Assembly: GCF_018143015.1 (NCBI RefSeq)
Contig: NC_054740.1
Span: 41,061,180 to 41,125,179, forward strand
Reading direction: 5' to 3'
DNA from: Lytechinus variegatus
Lineage: Eukaryota; Echinodermata; Echinoidea; Temnopleuroida; Toxopneustidae
Length of the DNA: 64,000 nucleotides
Of this stretch, positions 54,116-64,000 are shown piece by piece (the stretch's first letter is position 1; the number at the start of each line of letters is the position of its first letter). Made by a program: the position numbers and the translations under genes. Below the pieces are notes generated by a model. It ran no database searches, was not told the DNA's origin, and saw only the letters and a list, made by a program, of their open reading frames with translations.

Positions 54116-54985
54116 GTAGGGGAAGGCGGGGTAAGTTGAGCATAGGGGCAAGTTGAGCCACCAGCCCCAGGCCAATAATGAATGAGTCAGACATTGTGGT
54201 GGTGTCATGTATTGATGACCCATAGCATAACCCCTAACCCCACCACATTGTTTCCAACTTTGAAACAAAAACTAGTTTTTTAGAGGGAAAAATATGAATT
54301 TCAGCCAAAAAAGTAAAAAAGAGTGTGAAATAGATAAGTGCTTTATAAACACACATGTCTTTAAATATAATACAGACATGATAACAACATTATTAGTCCA
54401 TGTATGGATCTTCATTCTTGTCATTGTCTTTTATATGATGGATGCATAATAAATGTGTGGATACAAAATTATCGCACTAAGTTCGGACTGGGGTAAGTTG
54501 AGCCAAACAGCATGGGGCAAGTAGAGCCATGGGAATTCCTAATTTCCTATGGTAATGTATCTTAAAAAAAAAACCATAAAAATCAATTGAAATGCAGGCT
54601 GAAAGGAGCAAACTTACATGACTGCTCTTTTCCTTTTACAGGATGTTAGTATTTATAGAGAATTAGCAAGTGAAAAGACTTTAAACAAAAAATTGACATG
54701 CTGGTTCTCCCCCATACATTTTGTACATAGTTTTTGTGGCTCAACTTACCCCAGAAGGTGGCTCAAACTTACCCCATATATGGGGCAAGTTGAGCCATTT
54801 GACATCGTTTTTTTCAAAGGTCACGATGACTTTCAGTGTGGGGATAGAAAATTATATAAAGGTGGAAAATATTTCAGAAGAATTAAATTTCAAGGCAAGG
54901 TACTTATTTCGACAAGATTATTAATCATATCAATTCTAACATGCAAAAAGCAAAAACTGTCACAACTTACCCCGCCTTCCCCTAC
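54116..54985. mobile_element. 870-bp TIR element with reiterated GGGGTAAGTTGAGCC
   Basis: Inverted ends GTAGGGGAAGGCGGGGTAAG. The terminal word recurs inside in both orientations, with small variants near 54131, 54147, 54491, 54513, 54737 (-), 54758 (-) and 54781, and at the right end. The rest is unique AT-rich sequence. It lies inside the element at 54050-55969. Confidence 0.85.
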
Positions 54986-55139
54986 TGTTTATCTTGATAG
55001 AAACTATATACGAAAAACAGAAAGAAAAGTAAGAAAGAGGTATTATACCCATGATGTGTAATTTAGAGCCTCGTAACGGCCAGCCCGAGCCCGAAAGGAA
55101 ACAAGAAAAAGGTGAGGGGAAGAATTGGAAAATAGACTT

Positions 55140-55780
55140 TTTATAAAAATGTTCGCTCGCGCTTGCATTGCCTGTGTAATGACTCCCATTCAAGAGGATT
55201 AAATGACACTTCACATGTCCAGTTCTGAAATAAATTTGCACACAATATTTTAGCTCGGACATCAAGCTTTCATTATTTTTTTTTATTTACACAAAATGTT
55301 CAGCTCGCGCTGCGCGTTTGCATTGTTTGATTTGTGAGATACCTATCCTCTTTGGATTTTTTTTTCCAAAATTTGTCCAAATGCTCCTTTATCATGTCAG
55401 TATATAAAAAATTTAGCTCGTGTTTCGCGCTCGCATCTAATTGTTTGAGACACACAGCTTGTTCTTTATTTAAATAAACATGCGCCTACAATGTCCAGTT
55501 TTCAGGTCGGAAATGCCAAAATTTTGAGCTCGCGCTTCGCACTCTCATGATTTAATTGGTGATAACTTGTATCCTCTTCATTAATCACTAAAACAGTCCT
55601 AATTGGGTCTCTTTTCACGTTACTATAATCAAATTTCGGCTCGCGCTTCGTGCTCACATTGTTTAGTTAGATACTTATCTTTGTTCATGGTTATAAAACT
55701 GATCAGAATCTTCAGTTCTGAGGACATAAAATTTCAAATAATTTTAGATTGCGCTTCGCGCTCTCATTATATATTAAGAC
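55140..55780 (+). repeat. Array of AGCTCGCGCTTCGCGCTC words, period about 100 bp
   Basis: Six copies (about 55151, 55302, 55418, 55529, 55638, 55750), each following AAAATTT and followed by TCATTG-like sequence and a TATC stretch. It has the same word and spacing as 49640-50310 on the other strand. Confidence 0.8.
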
Positions 55781-56274
55781 CACATGAGATAGCTTATCTT
55801 GTTTGTAACAATAAAAACTAACATATACTTGAAACTTCAATCTTTACTTAGGACTACCCCCTGAAAAACCAAAAAAAAAAAAAAATCAGATTAAAGCGGC
55901 CAGTCGAGAAAAGTTTTGCTGAAAATATTTTTCGGCCCCCTATATTGGCGAAAGCTGGATCCGCCCCTGTAAATAATCATTCCACACAACTCCAATTCTT
56001 TCTAGAACGTTAGATTTCATCTCGGCCGTTGTTAGCATAGGCCCCTTTTTAAATCTTACGATGAACATTAAAACCCTGACCGGTGTAAAAACAGTCATGA
56101 TATCAAAAGAAAGGTATAATGATTCATAGAATACAAATATACTAAAAATATTACATATATCTCATTCCATTAGTTAAAATTATTAAATAAAAATCAAAGA
56201 AAGCGCTCCTCAAAAGAACGCTTCGATTGAGCACCCCCACGTCGCCTGGAAATGATGACGTCACCGTCACGTTG

Positions 56275-56685
56275 TGTCTGGAAGGTTGTGATTCCATAGG
56301 TTTGTGTACAAAAGCATTGGATATTTTCTTTCATTTCCATGTTATGATCCATTTTTTTTTGTTTTCAGATGAAAATGGCACTCAAAATTATTCTTATTGG
56401 GCCTAAATTGCTATGTCAGGAAAAGTTGTTATACATAATCTAAATGCAGATAGAATTGAAATCTGCGCCAAATAAGCAGGAAATAAAATATGGCAAAAAC
56501 TAATTCAAAACTGTAGATTTTATAAATTCAAGCTTGTGGGAAGAAATATATGTGATATTCCTCTGTGAAATAGAAGTAAAGAGAATGAAATGCGTTATCT
56601 GGAAAGCAAAAAAAAAAAAAAAAATCACCCAGTTTTTCTGTGTACAAACCTATGGAATCACGACGATTCTTTCCAGGGTGACCAG
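56275..56685. mobile_element. About 410-bp inverted-repeat element
   Basis: TCTGGAAGGTTGTGATTCC followed by ATAGGTTTGTGTACA at the left is matched by its inverse at 56637-56680. It is non-coding. A TGATGACGTCAC motif lies just outside the left end. Confidence 0.65.
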
Positions 56686-57479
56686 ATTTCACAAAATGAA
56701 ATACGGGACATCAATCGACAAACTAATTTCAACAAAGAAGGCCACACACATGCAGCGTTAGACTTGTGAAATAAAATATAAAGCATTCAGGGAAGGGAGG
56801 ATGAACGAAAGAATGAAGGAGAGAAAGAAAAGAGATTAATTGAGAAGGAAAGAAAATGAAGGAAAAAAATTGGGAAAAAACCTTCTTTCACAACATTTGT
56901 ACATAATATCAACATCATACAAAATACTTTTTACATCTTAAGTACTTCGATTGTCACGCACACTTAAAATCTACAAAGATGAGATCATATTAAAAAGAAA
57001 AAGTATATATACATGTACATGTATGTCATGAAAGAGGAGGAGACCTTCAAGAAGCTGAGCTTGTCAAAGCAAGGTCCTCCAAAAGAGAATACATGGCATG
57101 AAATTTTAACTAGAGTAAATGTATTAAAGATAAAAGATATTAGAGGTAAAATTTACCCAGAAAAAACAAAACAAAACTAAAATTGTGTGAGAGTGAGGGA
57201 TTATTACAAATGAGATTTTGATATCTACACTGAGTAGGGAATGGGTAAGCAGGGGGATGCCAAAGGATGGAGAGGGAGAGAAAATTGAACACAAAACAAA
57301 ACAAAGGAACAAGAAAAGTGATAGGCTTAGAAAGGTCCCTTGCCTAGTTCCAGGAAGGGGTTAGGAAGATTGAAAGAAAAGGAGTGAGATAGAGAAAGGG
57401 AAAACAGACATAGTCACAAGAGGAAAGTTTGATAAATGAATATTGAAGGACAAGTCTGGAAAAAGAGGGGATAGACAAA

Positions 57480-58065
57480 TGAGCTAAGAAAATAGTAATA
57501 AAACTTAAACAGGTCATATGACATCGTATTTACATTAAATATTATCAACATAATTATTCAGTAAAAGCAATTTCAGTTTGCGTTTAAAAACAGAGACACT
57601 GACAGAACAAGTTACATCAATAGGAAGCGAATTCCATTACCTAATAGGACCAGTATAAGCGAGAGTTTTTAGAGCCAAGGCGATTCCCCGTGGCATATGT
57701 AGTGCAGTTGTCTGTCTAGTATTATAACTGTGAACTTGATTGTTCTTTCTAAACATTTGCACTAATGCATTCGGGAGTGTACCACTACATGATCGTACAT
57801 GAGTGGAGTAAACCCAACTGTAGAAGATAGATTCTTCTACCTTTAATAGTTTATTATTATAGAACAAAACATTAGTGTGTGCACGGTAATCTGAATTCTC
57901 ATCACCTTTTTTGAGTGACAAGTATCTTTCCTAGTTGGGTTTTTAAATATTTTCCCCATGCCAAAACTCCGTAATGAAGATAAGGCAAAATCAGAGTTGA
58001 ATAAAAAATAAGCAAAATTTCTTTTGGGACAAAACGGTTTGTAAACAAAACACGGGGCAGTCCCT
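57480..58065 (-). mobile_element. 5'-truncated LINE fragment beside the third gene's promoter
   Basis: The - strand reads FVPKEILLIFYSTLILPYLH and then YGVLAWGKYL and HSYNTRQ..LPRGIALALKT-like blocks ending with a terminal WNSLP region near 57640-57600. It is related to the LINE at 1-2030. Its broken 5' edge lies about 50 bases from the ZNF143-like motif of the next gene. From 56686 to 57480 no gene is seen. Confidence 0.75.
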
Positions 58066-58113
58066 GAAATCTATTTCTATACAAAACGTCACATTGCGGA
58101 CGTCGCACCCTCT

Positions 58114-58145
58114 ACCCACAATGCATGTAACAATTCAAGATGGCG
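58114..58145 (+). promoter_or_regulatory. ZNF143-like and YY1-like sites of the third gene
   Basis: ACCCACAATGCAT (58114-58126) fits the ZNF143/Staf core, and CAAGATGGCG (58136-58145) fits YY1. This pair is common in housekeeping promoters. The ATG inside the YY1 site opens a nine-codon upstream frame (58140-58166, ending TGA) before the main start at 58330. Confidence 0.5.
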
Positions 58146-58329
58146 ACTTACATGGCAGCAGGTTGAATGAATAGAGGAACAAAACAACTTGAGGAAATCT
58201 TCTTCCAAATTGTTTCCGTGTTATATTGTGCCATATATAGACGTCTAAGAATTTTAGCATCCATTTCGGGTGCTTAGTGGTACTAAAGAGTTGTTGGATT
58301 TGCAAGGAAACGCAAAATATCGGCTGGAC

Positions 58330-58490
58330 ATGGCAACTTTAGGCGTGGGAAAATCATCGCATCCACATCCACACACAGTGCAACTGCAAGGAAAGGATAA
58401 GGGATTTCGATCACAGGGATTTTTGACCGGCCGGGAATCGGCGAAAGCAATATTCCACGAGTTGTATGCTGTTGCAGACGAAAATACAGG
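58330..58490 (+). CDS. Unrecognised gene, coding exon 1
   Basis: Composition and codon use look protein-coding (HPHTVQLQ, QGFLTGRESAKAIFHELY), unlike the surrounding repeats. It sits about 190 bases downstream of a housekeeping-type promoter. Confidence 0.65.
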
Positions 58491-61400
58491 GTAACATTCT
58501 TTGTATTAATTACATTAAAAGATGAAGTTTGGCAATATTAAAACTTTGATGTAAAATGATAAGTAAAAAATACTTCAAGTTCAACAGTAGAGGCTCACGG
58601 ACAATATGGGAGACTCTCTCAGTCCAATGTGGGAAATAATCTCCCAAATTAGAGACTTGCTTTGCAAAAGAACAAAAGAAACAACACCAACAAAAGCGTA
58701 ACTTTTTCCACCCCAAGTTTTGTGTCACTGAGGTCAGAACTCCCAGAAGCCCATTTGTTTTGTGTGTGGATGACAACAAAAATCCTTATCAAAAGAAAAG
58801 TAGATGGTGAATTTTTAAAGTAGACAGTGAAAAGGGGTAATTTTTCATGAGGAATCTGCTTATCACATTTTTATTTGCAGCCAAGGTAATCCTTTTAAAG
58901 CAAATGTAAACAAAGGAAATTGATCACCCAAACTGGATCTGGAGACAGTCTCTGAAATTGGATACCCAAATTCTTTACAAAAGTCTCTGATATTGGAGAT
59001 AATCTCTCTCATGGGAGACAGTCTCCAATATTGACAGTGCGCCTCTACTGTTCAATTAAAATTAAAAAGCAGCAAAATTGTATTTTGCCTTGGCTTTTCC
59101 TTGGGTCTTGTGATGAACTTGAGGAAGGGCAGGTTAGATATTAATAGTTTGATGAAAATAATATGCCTATGGAACTATAGAATTGTGTGATGTCACATGC
59201 GAACAGCCTCCCAGCCAATGCACCAAGTCCCATATCATTATCAATCCATTGGCATTTGTTTAACAGTTATGATGAATAAAAATATTTTTCTCGTATTTAT
59301 ATGGGGTATGATTACTAATACTATGAACATGATGAAACGATGTGTCTGATGATAAATACATGTATGATGGGGTGACCATAATTTGCGCACATTTTAAAAA
59401 TCATCATGAAGTTGATTTTCATTCAAAAATTTCTCACAGTTCACACAAAATTAATCAAAATCATAAATACCAGACGGAAGGCAAGATCCCAAAGTCAAAT
59501 GTGCTTGACGGAATTATAAAGTAGGTCAAGGGTTTTGCTCGTATCGCGATCTCAAAATTCCATGGCGATCGATTATTGCGCGCTCAGCTGAAAAAGTGTC
59601 ACAAGAAAGTGAGACCTTAATTTGGGCACGGTCGTTTTGCACAGCTTTAGGAAAGAAATCAAGCTGACAAAGGTAAGATACTTATATCACATGGAGGTTA
59701 AAATGCCATAGATTCGGTTGGTATCACATTTTACTTACTTAATTGGGGACCTCAGCTTGCAAAATGGCGATTTCTTGATGCTTGTCGAGGAGATCTATCA
59801 GATTTTCTTGGAGCTGACGCAAAAGGTAACAAAATTTGCTGATGTTTTGCCAATATTTTCATTAATAGAGACTTTACCTTAAGGAAAATTACTACATCGG
59901 GTAATTTGAAGTCGCTCTTTCTGCTGGTGATATCTGTTTTTCAAGATATTAATTAGGTATTGAGATATTAGACCGTGCGCAAACTTAGGTAACGCGCGAA
60001 ATTAGGTTACACTACCAGTGTACATGTATAGATGATTCACCTCACAAATAAATTCACTTTAACTACATGTACATGTATAGAATTTGTAAGAAAATTACCT
60101 TTTGTAGAAACTGGACAATCTGCTTGTCTGTGATGTCACAAAATCAAAACTTAAAAATGTAAACTCCATTATTCTTTGACAAATTTTCATCAAATCTTCG
60201 CTAAATATTTTTCTGTAATATTTGTGCCTTTATTCATTGAAACCAAGTACTGGTCAGGGTGAACTTCCCCTACATGTACATAGGCAATTGTTTTTGTTTT
60301 CAGTTTGGTCTTTTGTATCTGAGTTTTTTATACTTTGACAGTTTGACTTTTGGCGTTTTAATAATCTTTTCCATTTCATTCAAACTTCAGCCCCCAAATT
60401 GTGTTTTTTTTTTGAAAAAATGCAATTTATCACCTTTTTATTCACAATTTTTTTTTAAATGGTTATGGTTTAAGTGTGCTAATGTTTTCTTTCCTTGTGT
60501 TGATCCCGATGTCATCTCGGCAGTTAGAGATGGCTTGGTTTGAATTTCTCTCACTCAAGGATTTCGTTGTTGGGTATATTTATTTTTAGCTGCAGGCTTC
60601 TTGATCACAATTGTTAGTATGCACATGTTGCATATGGATTATAATAAATGACTTCAGTTAATTGAATTGAATTCAATTTAATTGAAAATTAAAATGAAAG
60701 ATACTTGTAGACTTGGAAACTCAACTGCAGACCTCTGCATTTTTCCAGTAGGCCTACTTCCGGCAATTGTAAATATTTTGGGGGTTTGTATCATGTTTTG
60801 AGAACAAGGTCAGATGGTGATATCGGTCACAGATAAGAGTCAAGTAGGTCAAAACATTATATTTTTGCTTCAAGGACATAAATCAATTTTAGCTGGTCCA
60901 GGTCGAGCTCTGATCCTGACAAGATTTATGAGCCTGGTTCGGACCGAGTTGAATGCCATGCGTCATCAGTATTCTAAAGAACATTAGGCTACCCAAGAAG
61001 AAAACTGAATCAAAACCCTACTGAAACAAAAATCCTCTTGTTTAAAAAAATCCCACTTGATTTAGTTTTAGAGTCTTATTAATACAGGTTCTTAAATTTC
61101 TAGAAAAAAAATCAAATCATGAAGATTCTGCACCTGAAAGTCATGACCCCACCTGAGACTTGGTACCCTTCGAGGTTAACCCATCCTATTTCTTGGAGTG
61201 AGTTGTGACTATGGATGAGACTTGGGTTCATCATTATCACCCTGAGACCAAGGAGCAGTGGAAACATCCCATTTCATCAACCCCAAAGAAAGTCAACTCA
61301 AATGTTTCAATTTTTCATTAGACTATATTAATACAGGAACCTGTAATCAATAAGATCCCAAATAGCTTTGAACAAGAAATTTGTTGGGTAGGTTTATGAT

Positions 61401-63567
61401 ATAGAAATGTGAAAGGATTTATGGACCAAATCCTTATAGGCTCAAATCCTTTCAGTCATCCCTTGCTATCTAATAAATTTGAATCAAATTTTGATCTCTT
61501 TGCCACGTATCTTTATAAAATAAGGATGGAAGAATTATCCTTGAGGTATGCCCCCACCCCAGCAGGTTAATGAAGTTACATGTGTATGTATCAGACCCAC
61601 TTTTCGATGCTGGGGATGGGGGATGGGGGGGGGGGGCACCAGATGATTCGAATGAGCTTCTCAAGACAGATTTTATCTTACGAGCAACTTAACAATGTTA
61701 TCCAAGCTTTGTTAATTGATTATAACATTTTATCTAGGGAGAATCATACATGTATAATGGTGTAAGAGATCCCATGTGATTTGAAAAGTGAAATTGACTT
61801 ATAAAATGCAAATAATATTAATAATAATGATATACATGTATAATATAGATATATTTACCCAGGGAAACCACTTCAGTTCTGAAAACTGTTCTCCCAGCAG
61901 GCCCTGCTATTATTACATACTTATTAACCCGGCCTTAGCTGGGCAGCCTAGGCGCTCAAGCATTCAAGGAATTTCTTCCAACCAGGTACCCATTCACTAC
62001 ACCTGGGTTGAGTGCAGGACAATGTTGTGGATAAATTTCTTGCTGAAGGAAATTACGCCATGGCTGGGATTAGAACCCACGACCCTCAGTTTCAAAGTCA
62101 GAAGACTAATCCACAGGGCCAAAATGCTCCACAAATCATATCAAAACTCTGATAAATACAAAGCACAAGAATACTTGTACGTTTTATGCATATTCATTGG
62201 TTGGGAGCCGAAAAAAAAACCAAGTGGGCTTTAAAAATACTGTAGGACATTATTGTACTTATCACTGACTTGATTTGCCTGACAGTCCCTGACATCACAC
62301 AAGGTGAACAAAATGCAATTTCTTCAACGAATTGGGTCTCATTGGTTCAAATAGTCAAACAGATTTCTCTGGTCCCAATGGAGTTGACGTCTGCAGATTC
62401 ACCTGTTGGAACAGAGACGCAGATGAGCAGTATTGTACTTGTAGGTCATAAGGATTTCACCATCGCCAAGTTGATGCTTCTACATAAGAGCATTCCAAGG
62501 AGCAGACATTTGGAGGACAAGCAATGAAATTAAAACCAGTGCATCTAAGGGTGTGTTCAATGTCGGTTTCAAAATTTAAGCGGCAACATGAATCATGATT
62601 GAAAACGTGATTACAAAACGTGGATATACATGTAATGAGAAACAAAGGGTGTGTTCAATGTCCTCCATTCCTGGACATTAAAAAAACATCTTTCAAATCA
62701 AAATCTGGAGGAAAATTTTTTAAATTTCGATAAAGATGCATTTATAAATGCGATCACCTCAGATTTTACATCCTCCAGAATTGGGAATGCAACATTGAAC
62801 ACACTTGAGTTTTGAAATATGTCTTTATATTTGCTCTTTCCGTGGAAGCCTACACAAGCAGGTGCCAAATTGACCTTTCTTGTGATGGGTCAAACTGCGC
62901 AATAATGCTGTGCTACATTGTAAGCTAACAAAAGCAGGAAATTTAAAGACAATCAACAGAATTATAAATTGCTTTATATTTTCGAGACTGAACAGTGCAC
63001 CGCTGGTCATGTTTGTGTTCTGTGCTTTGTAATTGAGTTTTCAATCATGATTCAGGTTGCTGTTTGAATTTGAAACTCAACATTGAACACACCCTATATA
63101 TTTGTATCTCCATGATGTAACCATGATAAATTATTTTTATGGCCTGGTCGATAGGTACCCGAATGCCCTCCATACGTGATGTACATGTACACTGTATGAC
63201 ATCATTCGAAACTACTCTGTACTGTGTAGATTACCACAATAATGCTCAGTTTGTAAAATGTTCACATAAATTTGTTACTTTGAATCAATTTTTTGGTACA
63301 GTACACTGTATATTCAGTATTTTTGCTTTTTCCCTGTTTTATTTTTCCCTGTTTATTTTTGTTTAATATGAATCCCCAACGTTAACTGTATTTTAATGTT
63401 GGTCTTAATTTTATAAAATTGAGGGAATCTCCAATACACGAAACATATTTTTTGTATGTTTGTTCTGAACATGAATTGTATTTTGTTCACTCTCTTTCTA
63501 TAGGAGGAAATCCCCAACTAATGACAAGAAAAAGAAGAAGAATGAAAAGAAGGGATCAGATCAAAAG
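58330..63567 (+). CDS. 5' part of an unrecognised gene (two coding exons, continues past the window)
   Basis: Exon 1 is 58330-58490 (53 codons plus GG, donor GG|GTAACA) and exon 2 is 63504-63567 (acceptor TTCTATAG, donor AAG|GTAAGT). The phases join, giving MATLGVGKSSHPHPHTVQLQ, GKDKGFRSQGFLTGRESAKA, IFHELYAVADENTG, then a basic tract RKSPTNDKKKKKNEKKGSDQ K. The start has a good context (GACATGG) and is the first in-frame ATG. The protein is hydrophilic so far, with no signal peptide and no membrane segment; the Lys-rich stretch could be a nuclear signal or a linker. I do not recognise the family. The intron is about 5.0 kb and full of TIR elements. Confidence 0.6.
58580..59055. mobile_element. 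476-bp TIR element with GGAGA/TCTCC words
   Basis: The ends TTCAACAGTAGAGGC and GCGCCTCTACTGTTCAA are inverted. Inside, TTGGAGACAGTCTC-like words recur in both orientations (about 58608, 58628, 58940, 58995, 59013, 59020). It lies in intron 1 of the third gene. Confidence 0.7.
59371..60012. mobile_element. Probable 640-bp TIR element with TAATTTGCGCAC words
   Basis: GGTGACCATAATTTGCGCAC at the left is matched inversely by GAAATTAGGTTACAC and GTGCGCAAACTTAGG at the right. A further TAATTTGGGCACGGTC lies near 59618. The match is short, so the borders are approximate. Confidence 0.45.
60013..61190. other. No gene seen
   Basis: AT-rich intronic sequence with several T runs. Part of it (about 60100-60260) resembles the right half of a TTAAAGG-type MITE (ATTTTCATCAAATCTTCG, GGTCAGGGTGAACTT). 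Confidence 0.4.
61193..61305 (+). pseudogene. Mariner-family transposase fragment
   Basis: Translation gives VVTMDETWVHHYHPETKEQW and then KHPISSTPKKVNS, matching the mariner transposase segment around the first catalytic aspartate (usual VTGDETWVHHY). Only about 35 codons are kept and no terminal repeats are recognised. It is a dead relic in the intron of the third gene. Confidence 0.8.
61890..62130 (-). mobile_element. tRNA-derived SINE, second family
   Basis: The reverse complement starts GGATTAGTCTTCTGAC and GGTCGTGGGTTCTAATCC and runs through GGGTACCTGGTTGG, as in 37690-37975. The 3' part GCAGGGCCTGCTGGGAGAAC is shared with the fragment at 7185-7260. Confidence 0.8.
62548..63095. mobile_element. 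TIR element with a second copy of its terminus nested inside
   Basis: The outer ends AGGGTGTGTTCAATGT (62548) and ACATTGAACACACCCT (63095) are inverted, with similarity continuing for about 70 bases (CATGAATCATGATTGAAAA on both sides). An inner element with the same termini lies at about 62646-62804 (GTCCTCCATTCCTGG..CCAGAATTGGGAATG). It is non-coding. 63096-63503 shows no gene. Confidence 0.75.
63504..63567 (+). CDS. Unrecognised gene, coding exon 2
   Basis: Follows a strong polypyrimidine tract (CACTCTCTTTCTATAG) and ends at a consensus donor. Only the frame that continues exon 1 is open across it with lysine-rich content and phase 0 at the end; the zero-phase reading hits a stop. Confidence 0.6.
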
Positions 63568-64000
63568 GTAAGTCATTTTTTTTTATCTTTGCAGTTTTTA
63601 TTCATCATAAAAACAATCAAAATATACAAAACATGTCGTTGCACTTCAATCAAATAGAACATTGATACAAACTGTGTATAAGTACATAAAAAATATCCTA
63701 AATAAATTGTTCTGTACTCAGAATAATTAAACTTGTACCCCAGTCCTGCCGACAGGACGATCCATTAACCGAAAAGAAAAGGGGTACGGTATTACCTGTT
63801 GGTCCAGGGTTGTCCTGGCGGCATCACCAGGGTATAACGCAACCAAAAAAATATGGCATGTTCATGTATTTACATGACCAAACATATGACATAAGAAAAG
63901 ACACCACTACAACATGAACACAAGATAAAACAAATTCACAAAAAGACGATTGATAAAAATTCAAATGATGTGGTTACAATTTATGGAATGGAAAAATATT

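Larger units (their letters stand above)
54050..55969. mobile_element. 1.92 kb TIR element with TAAAT target duplication, carrying nested repeats
   Basis: The left end CAGGCGCGGATCCAGG and the right end CTGGATCCGCCCCTG are inverted. TAAAT occurs immediately outside both ends (54045-54049 and 55970-55974) and looks like a target duplication. A second TIR element (54116-54985) and a word array (55140-55780) lie inside. No transposase is seen. Confidence 0.75.

Noticed and set aside
49640-55780. CRISPR-like array of spaced repeats
   Set aside because: The words decay, spacing is about 100 bases and the context is animal DNA with introns; it is a eukaryotic repeat.
62270-62527. 85-codon frame as an exon of the third gene
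   Set aside because: Its open phase does not fit the end of exon 1 (58490), whereas 63504-63567 joins exactly. A further exon cannot be excluded.

Overview
The window looks like echinoderm, most likely sea urchin, nuclear DNA. This is an inference from several signs: long introns, several families of TTAA-ended and foldback repeats, tRNA-derived SINEs with ATT tails, many short runs mixing TACATG and ATGTAC, and a CR1-type LINE carrying a 2A-like DIESNPGP motif of the kind described from sea urchin non-LTR retrotransposons. No single feature proves the species.

Three host genes can be supported. NDUFC2 (complex I subunit) lies on the + strand from 4810 to 26620 in three coding exons, with a first intron of about 20 kb. 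CCDC169 (coiled-coil protein) lies on the - strand from 47764 down to 33295 in seven coding exons whose phases all agree, giving 227 residues. A third, unrecognised gene starts at 58330 on the + strand. Its first two coding exons (58330-58490, 63504-63567) join in phase and it runs out of the window. NDUFC2 and CCDC169 converge; CCDC169 and the third gene diverge.

Almost everything else is mobile or repetitive. 1-2030 is a decayed LINE interrupted by a SINE. NDUFC2 intron 1 (4946-25083) holds a duplicated 1 kb block (about 6660-8193 and 19490-20426), three copies of a first-exon-like segment, an interrupted LINE, a block with seven copies of a 15-16 base word, and a 1.6 kb inverted-repeat element filled with DR1-like AGGTCA repeats. 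25225-33294 is rich in small terminal-inverted-repeat (TIR) elements. CCDC169 intron 1 (38179-47677 on the + scale) holds a palindromic CAACTGG element and an uninterrupted 1201-codon LINE ORF. 48000-58000 is a nest of TIR elements, and 58500-63100 holds more.

The most unusual pattern is that several unrelated TIR or foldback elements are built from many copies of one short word of their own: CAACTGG, GAGACGTC, GGGGTAAGTTGAGCC, GCGCTTCGCGCTC, an AGGTCA repeat, and a GGAGA/TCTCC word. One of them (51893-53513) also carries a non-repetitive protein-coding stretch in one arm.
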